A stretch of DNA of 64,000 bases from Gymnothorax reevesii (GCA_029721435.1 CM056588.1:36597430-36661429); one strand, 5' to 3'. Shown: positions 1 to 16,872, numbered from the stretch's first letter. The notes: a model not told the origin generated them from the letters alone. Program-made: numbers and translations.

Positions 1-126
1 GGAAATGTATAAATTCCACAATGAATTTGGCCTCTGACTCTGAACTGTCCGCCCCACCGTTAAAACCACTCCTATCCATTTGCCAGCATGACCCCGAAGC
101 AGTACGATTGTAAAAGGTAGACTCAC

Positions 127-877
127 GTACTTCCGGAAACCGAGGTACAGGAGATTGGATCACTGGTGGAGCGCATCATCCGCGCCAGCTTGCGGTACCT
201 CCTCCCAGCCCGGTGTGGGCGGGGCCGGTCAGAGGTCAAGGAGCAGCTGACGGTGGAGCTAGAGGGGGGGTGTGAGGCAGAGGAGGAGGAAGGGGAGGAG
301 GCGGCGGAGCAGGGTGGTGACCACACACTGAAGCAGAGCCTATGGCCGCGTAGCCGCGGAGACAGGGAGGGGCAGGCAGAGCTGCTGGGGGCCGTGGACA
401 TGCCCCCGAGAGCCGCGGAGTTTGAGGCAGAGGCGGGATCAGGAGCAGGAAGTGATGGCGACACCTCTGGCGTCCTATCGGCTCTCTCGGTCTCTCTGAC
501 TTGTGGGGGCGTGGCAATGGGCAAGGCCAAGCTTGGCTCCTCCCCCACCAGTGCGGTGATGTTCTCCAAGGACCAATCGGGGGAGTGGTCTTGAGAGTGG
601 GAGGAGAAGCTGTGCCCGCCCTCGTGGTTGTCACGGTGACGGCGGCGGTGGTAGTGGGCTAAACCACGGTGCAGCAGGGAGCAGCGGGCACTGTGCTCCA
701 GGCTGGTGCAGCTGCCGTCAGTGGGAGGGGCAGTGCATGGCGTGCCAAACGCAGAGAGGTCAGAGGTCGAGTGGAGGGAGCCCTGCACCTCCAGCGAGCA
801 CAAATCCTCCGACGAGCAGCTGTGGTCGGGCAGGTCTGCCATCTCTGACACCATGAGGGAGGCGCTGTCCACAGAGG
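127..877 (-). CDS. entrep2: entrep2 long exon: Ser/Pro-rich cytosolic tail
   Basis: About 750 bp, 249 codons. The acceptor is GGTCCGGCAG above 877; its first two bases complete an Ala codon. The protein starts SVDSASLMVSEMADLPDHSC, has a His/Arg-rich patch (HYHRRRHRDNH) near exon residue 80, then low-complexity Ser/Pro/Ala sequence. It ends with a basic KLARMMRSTSDPISCTS segment; RSTSDP is a family motif. Two overlapping donors are possible: GTGAGT (exon end 127, used here) or GTACGT (exon end 131). They give different phases, and the next exon lies outside the window. The tail between SLMVSE and RSTSDP looks much longer than in the mammalian protein as I remember it. Opposite-strand open frames here are shadows of the GC-rich coding sequence. 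Confidence 0.85.
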
Positions 878-1125
878 CTGCCGGACCAAGGCACCACACA
901 GTCCAAATGTTAGGCACATAAATCCATAAATTCCACAGGCTAATGATCACCACCGACCTTTACACTGACCTTTAACCTGGCAATCAACCTTACCACCTCA
1001 CCACCCGCGCAACTCAAAACAGGAATGCGGGAGATTGACAATGAAATGTAAAGTGAGTCGAAGCTTTGAGCAGGCATATAATGCATCAAGCGGAAAGAAG
1101 GCAAAGCACCGATAGCCCTCCTTAC
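878..1125 (-). other. entrep2 short intron
   Basis: A 248-bp intron between the 26-codon exon and the long tail exon, bounded by GTAAGG and CAG. No repeat or secondary feature was recognised. Confidence 0.8.
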
Positions 1126-1204
1126 CCTGAGTGCTGAGGCCAGCCGTGGTGTTCCTCTCACACAGGCTGGATTCTGTGGCCTGCTGCTCCAGACTGGTAG
1201 TGCC
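1126..1204 (-). CDS. entrep2: entrep2 small exon after the PPxY tail
   Basis: This 79-bp exon encodes 26 residues plus one base. The protein begins GTTSLEQQATESSLCERNTT and ends AGLSTQ. It was found because the phases of the flanking exons (4140-4275 ends in phase 0, 877 starts needing one base) demanded a phase 0-to-1 exon between them. The acceptor is TTACTTTCTGTAG and the donor GTAAGG. The translation resembles the VTSIGQQVAES...AGFST stretch I remember for the mammalian paralogue. It has no recognised domain. A CA-rich tract lies directly upstream in the gene's direction. Confidence 0.85.
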
Positions 1205-5575
<4,371 letters not shown>

Positions 5576-6091
5576 GCTTTGAAGTCTCTGGATCACCAGG
5601 CAAATAATGCCTTGAGGACAAAATGTGTGGACTCATGAGTGAGTTGGGTGCTTTAAATTAATCACTGATGCACAATGAATGAACACAATGATGAACAAAA
5701 ACCAGCTGTTGCCACAGCCCTGCAGGACCGGAGCGGCCGATTACCCAGGTTAAATCATTTTCGCCGCAATAAACGCCTTTACTGCATTGTTAACTTCCAC
5801 ATAATGCAGAGGAGTTGTATTCACTGTAGGCAGGAGTAGGGCTGACAAAGAAAGACATGCTAATACAGACGACGAACAACGCCTCCAAATAAACAGCTAT
5901 AAAACTCAAAGATAAAACGTACAGCACCCGTTCAACAGCTGATGACAGCTCGGCTGTCCCAGCGCAGCCACGGTGTTTAATTCCCAAAAACAAGAAGAGC
6001 CAAGGGTACACTTTATATAATGAAGCACATAATGGCTCCTATTGATTAGAGCACTGCACCTATCAATATTTCATACAAATGGAACGACTGG

Positions 6092-6292
6092 GGCAAGGTC
6101 TCTCAGCCTTATCCAGAAAGAGCTAGTGTGAGTGCAGGCTTTCAATACAACCCAGCACTTATGCGCTGATACTATTAATCAAGTCTTCAGCCAAGACTCC
6201 AGGGTTGATTAGCAGAATCAGGTGTATAACTGCATGGCTGGAATGAAAACCTGCAGCCACTTCAGCCCTTTCTGGACAAGGCTGGGAACCCC
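6092..6292. mobile_element. degenerate hAT-type MITE
   Basis: The left end CAAGGTCTCTCAGCCTTATC pairs imperfectly with the right end, whose complement starts CAGGGGTTCCCAGCCTTGTC. Inside are two inverted halves with GGCTTTCAAT/GGAATGAAAA and GACTCCAGGGTTGATTAG. The layout matches the better preserved element at 50884-51087. No clean target duplication remains, so the limits are approximate. Confidence 0.6.
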
Positions 6293-8438
6293 TGATGCAT
6301 GCTGTACTACAGCGCTGGTCTACTGACTCTGGGATTGGAAACTCGGCCTCTTCCACTAGGTCCCACAATGCACTAGTCCATTAACGTTTGCACAAAGCAG
6401 CCATGCTTGAACAATGGCTTCCATCCCTTACTTAACTAGCAGGGATGAGCAAAGGCATCATTTTATAAAAACTGGTGTACGCAATGCCATGTGACCACAC
6501 CACACAGTGACAGACAAAGGCACTCCTCTCACTGCAATCTTTTTTCTCCAAATAGATTCCAATTACTTCACGCCCACCTGCGCGATGAACCGTGCGAAAG
6601 GGACCAGCGGAGACGATTTCACAGATGCTGAGGAGACGGAGGCAAGCAGTGCGTCCGTTTTATATTTGGCACAACGGGCATTGTGAAGCTGCTGGCCTCC
6701 ATCTTGGGTGACCAAGTCAGCATTCCTGGAGGAACAGGACCTCAGTGTTTGGCATCCAGCCTCTGTACTTGGTACAGTGAAGATAACGATGCATGGCTGC
6801 CCAAACAAATTATGAGCAATGCAACCCAAAAAAGCTCACAACCACAACTCCACCTTTTGGCAAGAAATTCACGAATCCAGAACTTCTGCCGCAAAAAAGC
6901 AGCTCCATGCCTGCTCTGACCAGACTGCTGTGAGAGATTATATGTGAGTACGATAAAACTTGTAGAAATTTAAGGCAAGAAGGAGAGAGACATACTACTA
7001 CATAAAAGCATAAACCATCGAGGATGAGATAAAATCACTTCTCGAGCAGTTAAAATAACACTTACACAGCTGGTAAATTATTTTTATTCATGAAAATTAG
7101 TGTTTGAATTGCATCTGCATGATGCGAGAGGAGCCATATTTACTGACTGCAGACACGGGCGGCGTGCTTTTGCGTTGGGCACTCGAGCACAGTGTTTAGA
7201 GTCTTTCATGAGTAAAGTGGCTCGTCGTCAGGCACACTTAGCATGTCCCCGTATATCATGTGGCGCGTAATGATGTCACGGCGTGCTTCGGTCTCTTAGA
7301 TACAGGGCCGTTCAGGAGCAGCCCTGCCGGTGTGTTCATGTATTTATGGCCCAGTCAGGGAGCAGGCAGCCACCCCTCCGCCATCAGAGCTAAATCAGCA
7401 TGGCTTTTACAGGAGCGAGTTTAGCTGACTGTCATGCATTGGGTGGGGTAAAATCAATAGCGCATTTCCACAGCGCCGGAGACACAGCCTGATACATGGC
7501 GGCTTCTGCACCAAATCCGCTAAGTTACAAGCCAAAGGTGCTCCATCAAAATATTTCACAAAATAAAAAGGCAGGAGCACCAGCTGACAGGACAGTTATA
7601 TGACAGGGGACGGGTCTTCTCGGGACGGTTCATAAATAGATTTTACATTCGCCCCGAGAGGGCGAGAAAAAGGTGTGACAAAAAGATAAACGCCCAGCAT
7701 TATACCGCCACTTTGAGTGTGTACTGTATCTCACGAGCATGAAAATTTAATCCCCAGCCCTAAGTCACACGGGAGCTGTTTGTGGGCCACAGAAATAAAA
7801 ACCAACCAATGATCAAAGACTGCATATCACCGGCTTCAACCAGGCCAGAAGGAATCTACTTCACGGAAGCAGAACTGTGCGCTGCCCCGTGTGTGTCGGT
7901 CAGGTAAGGTGAGGTCAGACAGGTTCATGCAGTACGGAGAGGGTACAGCGTCCCAGGCAGGATGAGATGTAGATGGGCATAGTACCCAGGGGACCGAGCT
8001 GGCAAATTTCCAAAAATCTGTGGGAGTTTATTGGTGGGATAAATCCCTTATGATGAACCATCATGTTTCGAGGTGGTTACTGGGGGTAAAATCCAGTGAT
8101 TACTAGAAATTTTCCTGCTTTTTAAGCCTCCGGCACATTTTCCCCTTTGAAGTTCACTCAAAAACTGACTTCACTGCTGTGAAATTATTCTATATTTTGG
8201 CGTTACTTTTAAATTCTTAGAATTTCCCTGCACAGAACTAACTGCTCTCCAGGGATTGCTTTTTTCACAGCGGCACAAATGAAAGACTGATTCAATTTTT
8301 ATTCCTGTTCATCTCTTCTCATTTAGGCACCCAGTACACATGCTCAAGAGCAAAAAAGCCACAGATTCAAACATGGCTGCCCCCATGAACTGGCATCGCA
8401 TGGCCTCTGAGTAGGTGCTATAGGACTCTATGGTTCTG

Positions 8439-8559
8439 GGGTGCGTTTCCCAAAACCATAATTGCTAACTAAGTTAGCAACTTACATAGTTCGTCCATTC
8501 ACAGTCAATGGGTCCAACTATGTAAGTTAGCATCTGTGATTTCGGGAAACGCACCCCTG
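8439..8559. mobile_element. palindromic MITE with GGGGTGCGTTTCCC ends
   Basis: The left end GGGGTGCGTTTCCCAAAACC and the right end, with complement GGGGTGCGTTTCCCGAAATC, are inverted copies. The interior GCTAACTTAGTTAGC-like and AACTATGTAAGTTAGC segments also pair, so the whole element folds into one hairpin. It matches a common type of short fish DNA transposon (Harbinger-like by memory, not proven). It sits 35 bp inside the intron from the donor of the first PPxY exon. Confidence 0.8.
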
Positions 8560-8563
8560 GTCA

Positions 8564-8893
<330 letters not shown>

Positions 8894-10400
8894 TTACAGA
8901 AATAAGGAACAGGCAACAGGACGATGAGTGGCGGTCATCATCTTCCTGTGTACAGGAAAACGCATTAAAAAAATGCACCATAGAATAAGATAGAAAGGGT
9001 AAAGAACCATAGTAACACTGTCCAATCATTCAGCGGAGGTACAAACACACAACACAACAGAAAGTCAGCGGCATGCGTCCATACTACACAGAACACAGTG
9101 GGGTCCGAATGGTGACACAGTCGAGACTGACTCCTTGACAACACACAACATGTGACCGTGTGAACTGAGAAGTTGTGTAAAGTCAAAAATATCCTGACTT
9201 CTAAAATCAGGGACATACAAAACTGCAGGCATTTCATTTTATGAATCACAATCAGCTTGAAATATCTTAAACATACAGAAACCTATTTACTGAAGTTTTT
9301 TTTTTATCAAGTAAGTACCATAAGTTTGAATCCAAAATCTGCAGGTGAAAGTGGTGCACAAATCGTTTTTGAGTGTACGCATTGTTTACAACTGAGGCCC
9401 CAGGAAATTGATAATGTCCGACATCAAGAGGAAAGTTAACGATGAGTAGGGTTTATATCCCCTGTCTGAGTACACGAGAATAAGACGAGTCAGGGCTTTC
9501 CTCGTTCAGCTTCAAGTGACCCCTGAAGCAACGAATGAGCAGCCAGAATCGAGCCTGGTCTTCATGGCTGATTTTCTAGTTTAGCAGAGAGATGTGACAT
9601 GGATCACTAGTGCCACACGTTTGCACCAGAGCAGGTCATTCAGATCCCTTGAATTCCATCCAACTCAATGGTAACTTTAATATAAAAATCCAAATTCAAT
9701 CATTGCTCCCCCCATCAAAAAAGATAATATACAATCAATACGCATTTTTCCATTGTCTATCGTTTGCTCCAGAGAGCATTTGCTTAGCTATGTGTACTAT
9801 TTGGCCGACAGAAAAATACTTTGTGGACGAATAAAGAGCAGGTTACATCACTTTGCGCTTCGTGAACTATGACTCAAGACTGTACTGCGCTGACTGGCAC
9901 CAAGTTGTACAATACGGCAGTACCCCAAAATTGTGTATCAGCCCACTGAAATTCTTTTCACAGAGTTTGAGTAAAAGGTGATTGTTAATGTCACTGAGAC
10001 TTTGTCCGCAGGCTCTATCTTACACCTGGGACAAAGCGACGTGAAGCGTGATGCAAGTGTCTATTACAACCCCAATTTCGAAACAGGTGGGACGAAGTGT
10101 AAATTGTGAATAAAATCGAAGTGCAATGACTTTCAGATCACATGAGCCAATATGTTATTTACAATAGAACATAGATAACATTTCAAATGTTGGAACTGAG
10201 ACATTTTATATTTTTATCCACAAAATGAGCTTATTTCAAATGTTCTAGCTGCAACAGGTCTCAAAAAAGTTGGGACACAGGCAAAAAAGTGCTGAAAAAG
10301 CAATTAATATATAAGAGAATCAGCTGAAAGAACATTTAGCAAGTAATTAAGTTAACTGGCATCAAGTGTGTAACATGATTGGCTATGAAAGGGATGTTTT

Positions 10401-12033
10401 AGGCTGTCTGATGGCTCACTCGGTAAAGCACTGCATTGCGAAAACAGAAGTGACTAGAGTTGGTTGCAATTTCAGTTTCATCCACCAGAAAATTCAGAAC
10501 AAGTTCTACAACAAATAATATGGTTAAATTCCAATATACTTGTTGATAGAAGAATGATTTTCTGGAAACGCATGTTCGATAACGGAATTATTTTTTTAAA
10601 GGATATAGTGAATGAGGAAAATAAAATTATGTCCTACAGACAATTAACTAGTGTTTATGGAACTGTCTGCACACTGCAACAATATAATCAACTTATTGGA
10701 GCTTTACCAAATACTTGGAAATAAAAAATTATTAAAAGACCAGGAGGACATTTAGTCTGTCTGCCTCAAATGAAAATGGTACAATGGTTAAAGAAAATAA
10801 AGATTAATAAACATATATACACATTTTACTTAAGAACAAAGAATTTAGTTGCGACACCATATAGAATTCTAGATAGTTGGGAAAATTTGTTAGACACACC
10901 AATTCCATGGAATAAAGTCTTCAAAATTCTTTACAATACATCACTTGATCCGAAGATAAGATATTTTCAATATAAGCTAATATATAAGTTTCTCGCAACA
11001 TAAAAGATGCTAAATATCTGGGGAATTGAGCCGTCACCCCTCTGTCGATTCTGTCAAGAGGAAGCGTCCATTTGTTTTGGTACTGTCCTGTAACAGCCCT
11101 TTTTTGGATAAAGGTGCAAAATTGGATATCTCAGAATAATAGTATACAACTAGATTTATTTAAGGTATTACTGGGTGATGTAACAAAAGAAAAACACCAA
11201 ATATGTAATATAATTGTATATCTTGCAAAAATATTTATTTTCAGGTTGACATCTGTTGGGGAGTTAAGACTTGAAAGATTCAAGAATTTTGTCATGTATT
11301 ACAGTAGAATTGAGTGTGCGATGGCCTATGAGACGGGTCTTGTAATTTATGCCAAAAGATGGGATAAAATTCGGGAGGCTGAAGGTTGGGAATAACAAAG
11401 AGATGGAATGGATGAGCTAATGGTTACAAATGCTAAAAATATAAAACTCTGTGAATGTAATCCTTATTGTATTGTATTTTATTTTAGTTTTTTTTATTTT
11501 ATTTTAATTTATTTTTTATTTTTTTGTTTTTTGTGGGTGTGTGTTTTGTTGGGTGATGGTAGGAGGATTCATACTTAATTATATAACTGATTAAATTAAT
11601 AAAGTTGTCCTCCAAAGTGGGGGGGTGGTGGCGGGATAGAAAAAAAGCCAGCAGTGGTCGGCAGCTTTTTCAGAGTAGCGTGCAATTGGCTATAGCGCTA
11701 CAGGGTTGCAAATTGGAAAGGGACTGCCGGGAAAGGAATATAATAGTTGCCTTGTTCGTTGCTCAAGCGCCTCCAGTTGGCCAGATGGGCGCTCGTCAGG
11801 AAGATTCTAAGTCTGTTCATGTCCGGGTATCCAATGAGTGTATAAGATTCAACCAATGAGTGTATAAGAAGCGGTGGCTGACAGGCGCATGCTTCGAAGG
11901 AGAGCCGCAAACTGTCTACACTCCTGAGTTGTCAGCAAGGGGTTGCATACGAGCAAGACTTGTGCAGAGTTCACCAGTTGGGCATTCCAGATTCGGGTGG
12001 GATTGGAGATGCCAAAAAAAAAAAAAAAAAAAA
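10401..12033 (+). mobile_element. SINE inserted in the Tc1 relic, itself split by an L1 fragment
   Basis: The head (10401-10472) resembles a tRNA gene: TGGCTCACTCGGTAAAGCA is a box A-like stretch and GGTTGCAATTTC a decayed box B. The body resumes at about 11605 with GGTGGCGGGATAG, includes GCGCCTCCAGTTGGCCAGAT and GGCATTCCAGATTCGGGTGG, and ends in a pure A tract (12014-12032). The host Tc1 sequence reads GGGATGTTTT before it and AGATGTCTTAGAG after it. GATGTYTT is therefore a likely target duplication (approximate). The A tail at the 3' side shows plus-strand retrotransposition. Confidence 0.7.
10473..11604 (+). pseudogene. L1-type LINE ORF2 3' fragment
   Basis: Three broken frames cover it (10464-10724, 10770-11003, 11072-11395). 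They carry an ORF2 C-terminal-like sequence, including a Cys motif region PLCRFCQEEAS near 11040-11085 followed after a frameshift by FWYCPVTALFWIKVQNWI. This matches the extreme C-terminus of fish L1/Tx1-type reverse transcriptase proteins. The reverse-transcriptase core is absent, so the copy is 5'-truncated. The 3' end is T-rich, then AATAAAG at 11597. Low GC here contrasts with the SINE body that follows. It interrupts the SINE, so it arrived after it. Confidence 0.75.
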
Positions 12034-13085
12034 GATGTCTTAGAGAAGCTGAGTCTCTCAGAAGTAAAGATGACTAGAGGCTCTCCAATCTGTGAAGGCT
12101 TGCGTAAAAAAAAAAATGTGGAATACTTTAAAAACAATGTTTCTCAATGTCAAATTGCAAAGGCTTTGAAGGTCTCATCATCAACAGTGCATAACGTCAT
12201 CAAAAGATTCAGAAAGACTGGAAAATTTCTTGCGTGTACGGGACAAGGCCGAAGACCTTTACTAGATGCTTGTGATCTTCGAGCCCTCAGATGCCACTGC
12301 ATCACTCACCGGCATGATTCTGTCATTGACATTACTAAAAGGGCCCAGGAATACTAAAAGAAACCACTGTCTGTAAACACAGTCTGCTGTGCCATCCACA
12401 GTTGCCACCAAAAACTTTATCTTACAAAAAGGAAGCCATTGTTGAGCATGATCCAGAAGCGCCGCCATGTTCTGTGGGCCAAAGCTTATTTAAAATGAAC
12501 TGTAGCAAAGTGGCAAAGTGTCCTGTGGTCAGACGAGTCCAAATTTGACATTCTTGTTGGAAATTATGAGCATTGTGTGTTCCGGGCAAAAGAGGAGAAA
12601 GACCATTCCTCCAGTTATCAGCGTTAAGTTCAAAAGCCAGCATCTCTGATGGTATGGGGATGCATTTGTACATATGGTGTGGGATACTTGCATGTTTAAA
12701 ATGAATGTTAAAAGGTATTTAAAGGTTTTAGAGTAACATAATGCACCCCACCAGATGACATCTATTCCAGGGAAGGCCTTGTGTATTTCAGCAGGACAAT
12801 GCAAAATCGCATACTGCAGCTATTACAACAGCATGGCTTTGTATTGAGTCCGTATCCTGACCTGGCCTGCCTGCAGTCCTGATCTTTCACTGATTGAGAA
12901 CATTTGGCGCATAATTAAACTAAAAGTCCGTCAAAGGAGGTCCAAAACTCTCCAGCAGCTGGAAGCCTGTATTAAACTAGAGTGGGATCAAATTCCGATG
13001 GCTAAAATCTAGAAACTTGTCTCCTCAATGCCCAGACGTCTTCACTTTGTGTTAAAAGAGGGGATGCTACACCATGGTAAACAAG
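12034..13085 (+). pseudogene. Tc1 transposase relic
   Basis: Translation from GATGTCTTAGAGAAGCTGAG gives EKLSLSEVKMTRGSPICEGL. A helix-turn-helix stretch follows (SQCQIAKALKVSSSTVHNVI), then RKTGKF. Further on, with several stops and frame changes, come WSDE-equivalent SCGQTSP, a degenerate catalytic-region sequence and SPDLSLIENIW, the region holding the Glu of the DD34E triad. It ends with a MPRRLHFVLK-like tail. The gene cannot make an active transposase. Its start codon region was separated by the SINE/L1 insertion just upstream. Confidence 0.85.
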
Positions 13086-13309
13086 CCCCTGTCCCAACTT
13101 TTTTGAAACCTGTAGCAGCCATCAAATTTTAAATGAGCGCAAATTGTGGATAAAAATGTAAAAATTTCTCAGTTTCAACATTTGCTATGTTATCTCCATT
13201 CTAATGCGTAGAAAACATTGGCTAGCATGATTTGAAAGTCATTGCCTTTTGATTTTATTCACAATTTACACTTTGTCCCAACTATTTCGGAGTTGGGGTG
13301 TACTTTCAG

Positions 13310-13950
13310 GCTGATGCAGGTGACATTCTCCCATCCGACACCTGCATTGTTTTAATAGCAAATGTACTAGTGCCCATCTGAGCAGCCATGGGCGTGCTGG
13401 TCTTAAAATGAGGGAGGCGTGGTCACGCACACTGTCGGCTCGTTGCCATTGAGGCAACAAAAAGCAAATGACCAAACAAACCTGGTCTTCTGTCTTCCAG
13501 TATTTTACTGTTATTTTCTGGCCATCTTACTAAGACAGTAATATGCGCCTACATAGGTGGGTGCACAGTGCGCCAACATTATCCCTTAACAATATTTTGA
13601 GATTACAGAGATCAGGTTTTGATACTTTTAAGCAATTAAAACCCCACTAGCTTTATCAGCCACTCCATGACCTAACAAAATGAATATAAGGAGCACCAAA
13701 GCAAAAACAATCTAAAACGATCTAAAACTTCCACTTTGCAATTACTTCAGGCAAGAGCAGATCAGTTTCCTCTTTACAGAAGCGTTCTCTCCTACTACTA
13801 GACAAATCTGCCATAAGAATGGCAATGCCACAAGGTTGGAGCAGACCAGTCTTTTAAAGGCACTGGGAAACTTCATGTTACACCCAAAACACCCATATGA
13901 CTAATAATGAGCTAAATGAAACCCCTTTGAACCAAGGGCCTCATTCTGAG
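13310..13950. mobile_element. possible old non-coding DNA transposon relic
   Basis: Segments such as CAATATGCGCCTACATAGG-like sequence near 13540-13560 and CACCCAAAACACCCATATGA near 13881 resemble, from memory, a dispersed fish DNA repeat. No inverted ends or target duplication could be fixed, so the limits and class are uncertain. Confidence 0.3.
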
Positions 13951-14520
13951 TTCAGATTATCCTCCATTAATAAAGCAAAAGTGGGTTTGGACACCACTTA
14001 AATGCACTCGTGCAATTCTCTTTAGACCTTGCGATAGGATTGCAAAAATATAGCCCCACATTTTTCAACAGTCTATGGCAAATAAGTGAATTAAATGTCT
14101 GTCTTCATTTTTGTGATGGTAGGGCTGTGTCTCAATCCCATTATCTGCAAAATCATTCAGGAGTTCAGTGAAGATTTACTCATCTCAGCATCCAACTCAG
14201 TTTCAAAAACCTACAAGCAAATATCCGCATTAATATTAACATTTGCCTTCAACTATCATTCCTTATCCTTTTAGCCCATCCTCATAAACTACTTTAATCA
14301 CCCAAGGAAATGGAAATTAGAATGACTCAATATTTAAACAAAAACATGAAAGAACTTCTGAAGCCTCAGTCACCTTCAGCAAAAACTTCTTCAAAAACTG
14401 TAGTAAAAACAAAAACATATCCTGTTTCATTGCCATTTGCTATCAGAAGCAAAACAAAACAAATCAAGTCCAATGTGAAGGCTGATAAAGCACACTGGCC
14501 TTGCATAGCCCTGCAGCCCT

Positions 14521-14831
14521 TTATGTGACTGAGTGAATGTTTATGAGTGTGTGTGTGGGTGTGTGTGTGTGTGAGTGTGTGCATGCAAGCACGTATGTGT
14601 GCCCCTGTTTGTTTGTGCGTGTGTGTGTGCGCGCGCATGTGTGTCTGTGTGTGTGTGTGCGTGTGTGGGTGCATGTGTGGGTGTGAATGTGAGTGAATGT
14701 GTGCAAGTGCGTGTGTTTTTGCGTGCACGTGTGTTTGTGTGTGTGGGTGCATGCATGCATGAGTGTACGCGTGCGCCTGTGCGCCTGAGTGTATATGCGT
14801 GTGTGTGCCTCTGTGCGGGCGTGTGTGTGTA
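14521..14831. repeat. TG-rich microsatellite
   Basis: A TG repeat with frequent C substitutions (TGCG, TGCATG), about 310 bp. All open frames over it, on both strands and mostly Cys/Val or His/Thr, come from the repeat period. Confidence 0.9.
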
Positions 14832-15189
14832 GTAGCGTCTCCACAGCAGGGGTCTGCTCTGATCCACTGGCGGCGTTCTGAGGTGAAGCACTCCTGCCCT
14901 CCCCACCCCCTACTCCACAGCAGCTGCAACCGCAGCTACGCTAATATCATTCAGCCCAATCAATCACCGGCTGCGGCCTTTCACACTCCCATTTAGGGAG
15001 TCACACAATTTACAGCGCCGGCCGTAAAATGCACAAAGTCTGCTCATGTACAATATTAGAATTTTATGTTCCCGGGAAGTTTATTACCCTCCAATCAAAA
15101 GGTCTCCCGGGTAAAATTCTCCTGAGATAGTAAAAAAAAAAGCATCGGTGATATCAGGAGTCCACAACTTTTTCACCTCCTCCCACTCT

Positions 15190-15359
15190 CCCCTCCCCAT
15201 CTCCCTCTCTCTCTCTCTCTCGTTCTCATCCTCTCTCTCGCCCTCACTCAATCACTCTCTCCTGTTCTCTAATGTCAAATTGTTCAGGAAAACACTTGTC
15301 ACTGATCAGCACGTTGTCTATTAAAGATCAATATGCACATTGTAGAACCTGGATTTGCT

Positions 15360-15400
<41 letters not shown>
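15190..15400. repeat. CT run and GA run
   Basis: A broken CT tract at 15190-15245 and a pure (GA)n run at 15364-15398, opposite in orientation and about 120 bp apart; they could pair as a hairpin. Confidence 0.85.
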
Positions 15401-15995
15401 CAGGAATTTCATAATGGCGCGGCCATTTCCAAGAGGGCTTAGGTTCAGAGGTTTAGACACACAAATTGTTTCCCTCTGAGGAATGAGGGGAATGCAGAAA
15501 AAATAAAACTGGGACATTCTTAAAGATGATGTGCCTTCCACAATTGAAAAAAATCCTATTCATCTGCTCACTGAGTCCTCCATTTCTTCTTCAGCTTTTG
15601 ACAAAGAAAGCATCAGCACGCTTCACTACAAAAGCCGTAGCTGGTACTGGAAAATTCTTGGTTCTGGTGCAGTTGCGAGAATGTCCAGTCTTTTAACCCC
15701 TTAACCACCTTCAACCTTTTGTGAGAGCACATTTTGAGTCAGTGTATCTAATTAAAGACGCGTTTAACTTAACTCACGCCTTCTCTCACACTAGGTTGAG
15801 GTATCGAGGTATTATGCTGAAGGAATCTAATCAGTTAAGTTCAACACATCTTTCAATTAGATTCAGGTACTCAAAATGCTCTCTACAAAAAGGTTGACCA
15901 GGCAGTATTAAGAAGACATTGGGTACAATGCCCTAGTGATCCGGCGCAAAAGGGCCAAGGACAGACGGACAGTAGGACCACAGACAGACAGGTCA

Positions 15996-16385
<390 letters not shown>

Positions 16386-16478
16386 TCAGAACTGCATGAC
16401 ACCATGCCAAGCCTTCTCATAGGAGAGCAACAGGATTGTATAATCTCGGCATGAGAGGGGCCTTATGCAGAGCAAGTG

Positions 16479-16872
16479 AGGCTCCATCTACACTAATACA
16501 TTTTCATTTTAAAACAGCGCTTTAAACAAAAACAATCTTCGTCCAAACAAACGTTTTAGCGCCCTTTCAGAAATAATCTCCATCCATATCGTTAACACGT
16601 CTGAAAACGCATATCGCATGACCATTCGTGTACCCTGGGCATGGATGTGCCAAAGTAAACAGAAGACCGACTCGGCGTCATCGCTTTCAAAAGTTTCTGT
16701 TTCTGCTTGTCCATGCTAAAATGCAATCCTGCAGTAGTTATAAAACTAAGCTGGGTTTTCAAAAGTCTGCGTTTTAGAGGTTGGAAAACGCTGGATTAGT
16801 GTGGACGCGAGGCAAAAACGTAGCAAGGGTTATTCATCTTAAAATGAAAACATATTAGTGTGGACATTGCCT
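16479..16872. mobile_element. MITE with CACTAATACRTTTTCATTTTAA ends
   Basis: The left end AGGCTCCATCTACACTAATA and the complement of the right end, AGGCAATGTCCACACTAATA, continue into matching TTTTCATTTTAA. The interior has GTTTTCAAAAG/CTTTCAAAAG and AAAACGC motifs typical of fish hAT-type MITEs. No clean target duplication was resolved. Confidence 0.7.

Larger units (their letters stand above)
10066..13302 (+). mobile_element. Tc1-type transposon relic, split by a later insertion
   Basis: Inverted ends: the left starts near ACCCCAATTTCGAAAC at 10069. The complement of the right end (13300 inward) reads ACCCCAACTCCGAAATAG and then GTTGGGACAAAGTGTAAATT. Both continue into matching GTGAATAAAATCGAAGTGCAATGACTTTCA-type sequence, giving at least 70 bp of shared terminus. 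TA flanks the right end. The element should be about 1.6 kb; it is 3.2 kb because about 1.6 kb of other repeat sits between 10401 and 12033. Confidence 0.85.

Noticed and set aside
166..594. Plus-strand open frame of 142 residues, and other frames at 236-919
   Set aside because: Shadows of the minus-strand GC-rich coding exon; only the minus frame continues through matching splice phases and carries family motifs.
10401..10472. A tRNA gene
   Set aside because: Box A-like and decayed box B-like sequences are present, but no acceptor-stem pairing is visible and the sequence continues as a SINE. The same applies to 29590, 50728 and the head at 20156.
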